Source: Bifidobacterium sp. UBA6881 (GTDB lineage: Bacteria > Actinomycetota > Actinomycetes > Actinomycetales > Bifidobacteriaceae). From it: 5,220 nucleotides of DNA. This document shows positions 5,131 to 5,220 of the stretch, piece by piece (the first letter of the stretch is position 1; every line of letters starts with the position of its first letter). Both the position numbers and the translations under genes were made by a program. Under the pieces are notes generated by a model. That model saw only the letters and a program-made list of their open reading frames with translations. It did not search any database and had not been told where the DNA came from. The stretch spans positions 7,052 through 12,271 of the forward strand of contig DKCF01000043.1 in assembly GCA_002451435.1 (NCBI GenBank), read 5' to 3'.

Positions 5131-5166
5131 ATGCCGCCACGTCCGTCTATGCGCACGCGGCGGCAT
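5131..5166. repeat. 8-bp inverted repeat downstream of the SCP-like gene
   Basis: ATGCCGCC (5131-5138) pairs with GGCGGCAT (5159-5166), and CGT/ACG (5140-5142/5155-5157) can extend the stem after one mismatch. It begins 43 nt past the SCP-like stop codon. It lacks a T-run, so it is at best a non-canonical terminator or an RNA 3'-end structure. Confidence 0.45.
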
Positions 5167-5178
5167 CGCACCCGTGTC

Positions 5179-5214
5179 CGATGCAGGCAAACACAATCCG
5201 GTGATGCTGCATCG
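5179..5214. repeat. Second 8-bp inverted repeat near the right edge
   Basis: CGATGCAG (5179-5186) and CTGCATCG (5207-5214) are perfect inverted copies separated by 20 nt. No T-run follows within the window. It could be a weak hairpin or a control site of a gene beyond the edge. Confidence 0.35.
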
Positions 5215-5220
5215 TGCGTG

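Overview
The window looks like ordinary chromosomal DNA from a high-GC actinobacterium, most likely a Bifidobacterium. Three things point there: a strongly conserved, codon-biased glycogen phosphorylase; an actinobacterial-type small SCP-like (sterol carrier) protein; and GC-rich genes separated by short AT-richer control regions. I cannot fix the species. I see no mobile element, CRISPR array, rRNA or tRNA gene, prophage or toxin-antitoxin pair.

Layout, left to right. Positions 1-122 hold the 3' flank of a rhomboid protease gene, including a long hairpin followed by a T-run on the minus strand (likely its terminator). The rhomboid gene lies on the minus strand at 123-908. Positions 909-1329 are a divergent intergenic region rich in short direct repeats and alternating purine-pyrimidine DNA. 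A small single-pass membrane protein of unknown function is on the plus strand at 1330-1575. Positions 1576-1816 are a convergent junction with a clear stem-loop terminator and two further hairpins. glgP occupies 1817-4261 on the minus strand. Positions 4262-4647 are a second divergent region; its glgP-proximal part is AT-rich and contains a candidate promoter and a 7-bp inverted repeat. The SCP-like gene is on the plus strand at 4648-5088. A short 3' flank with two inverted repeats closes the window.

The four genes do not form an operon: neighbours alternate in strand, so each appears to be its own transcription unit. GlgP releases glucose-1-phosphate from glycogen or maltodextrins. The other three (intramembrane protease, small membrane protein, SCP-like protein) have no obvious link to it. 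I did not find a convincing new multi-gene system. The points most worth a second look are the repeat-rich region upstream of the rhomboid gene, the uncharacterised 81-aa membrane protein, the glgP leader, and the SCP-like gene that lacks a Shine-Dalgarno sequence.
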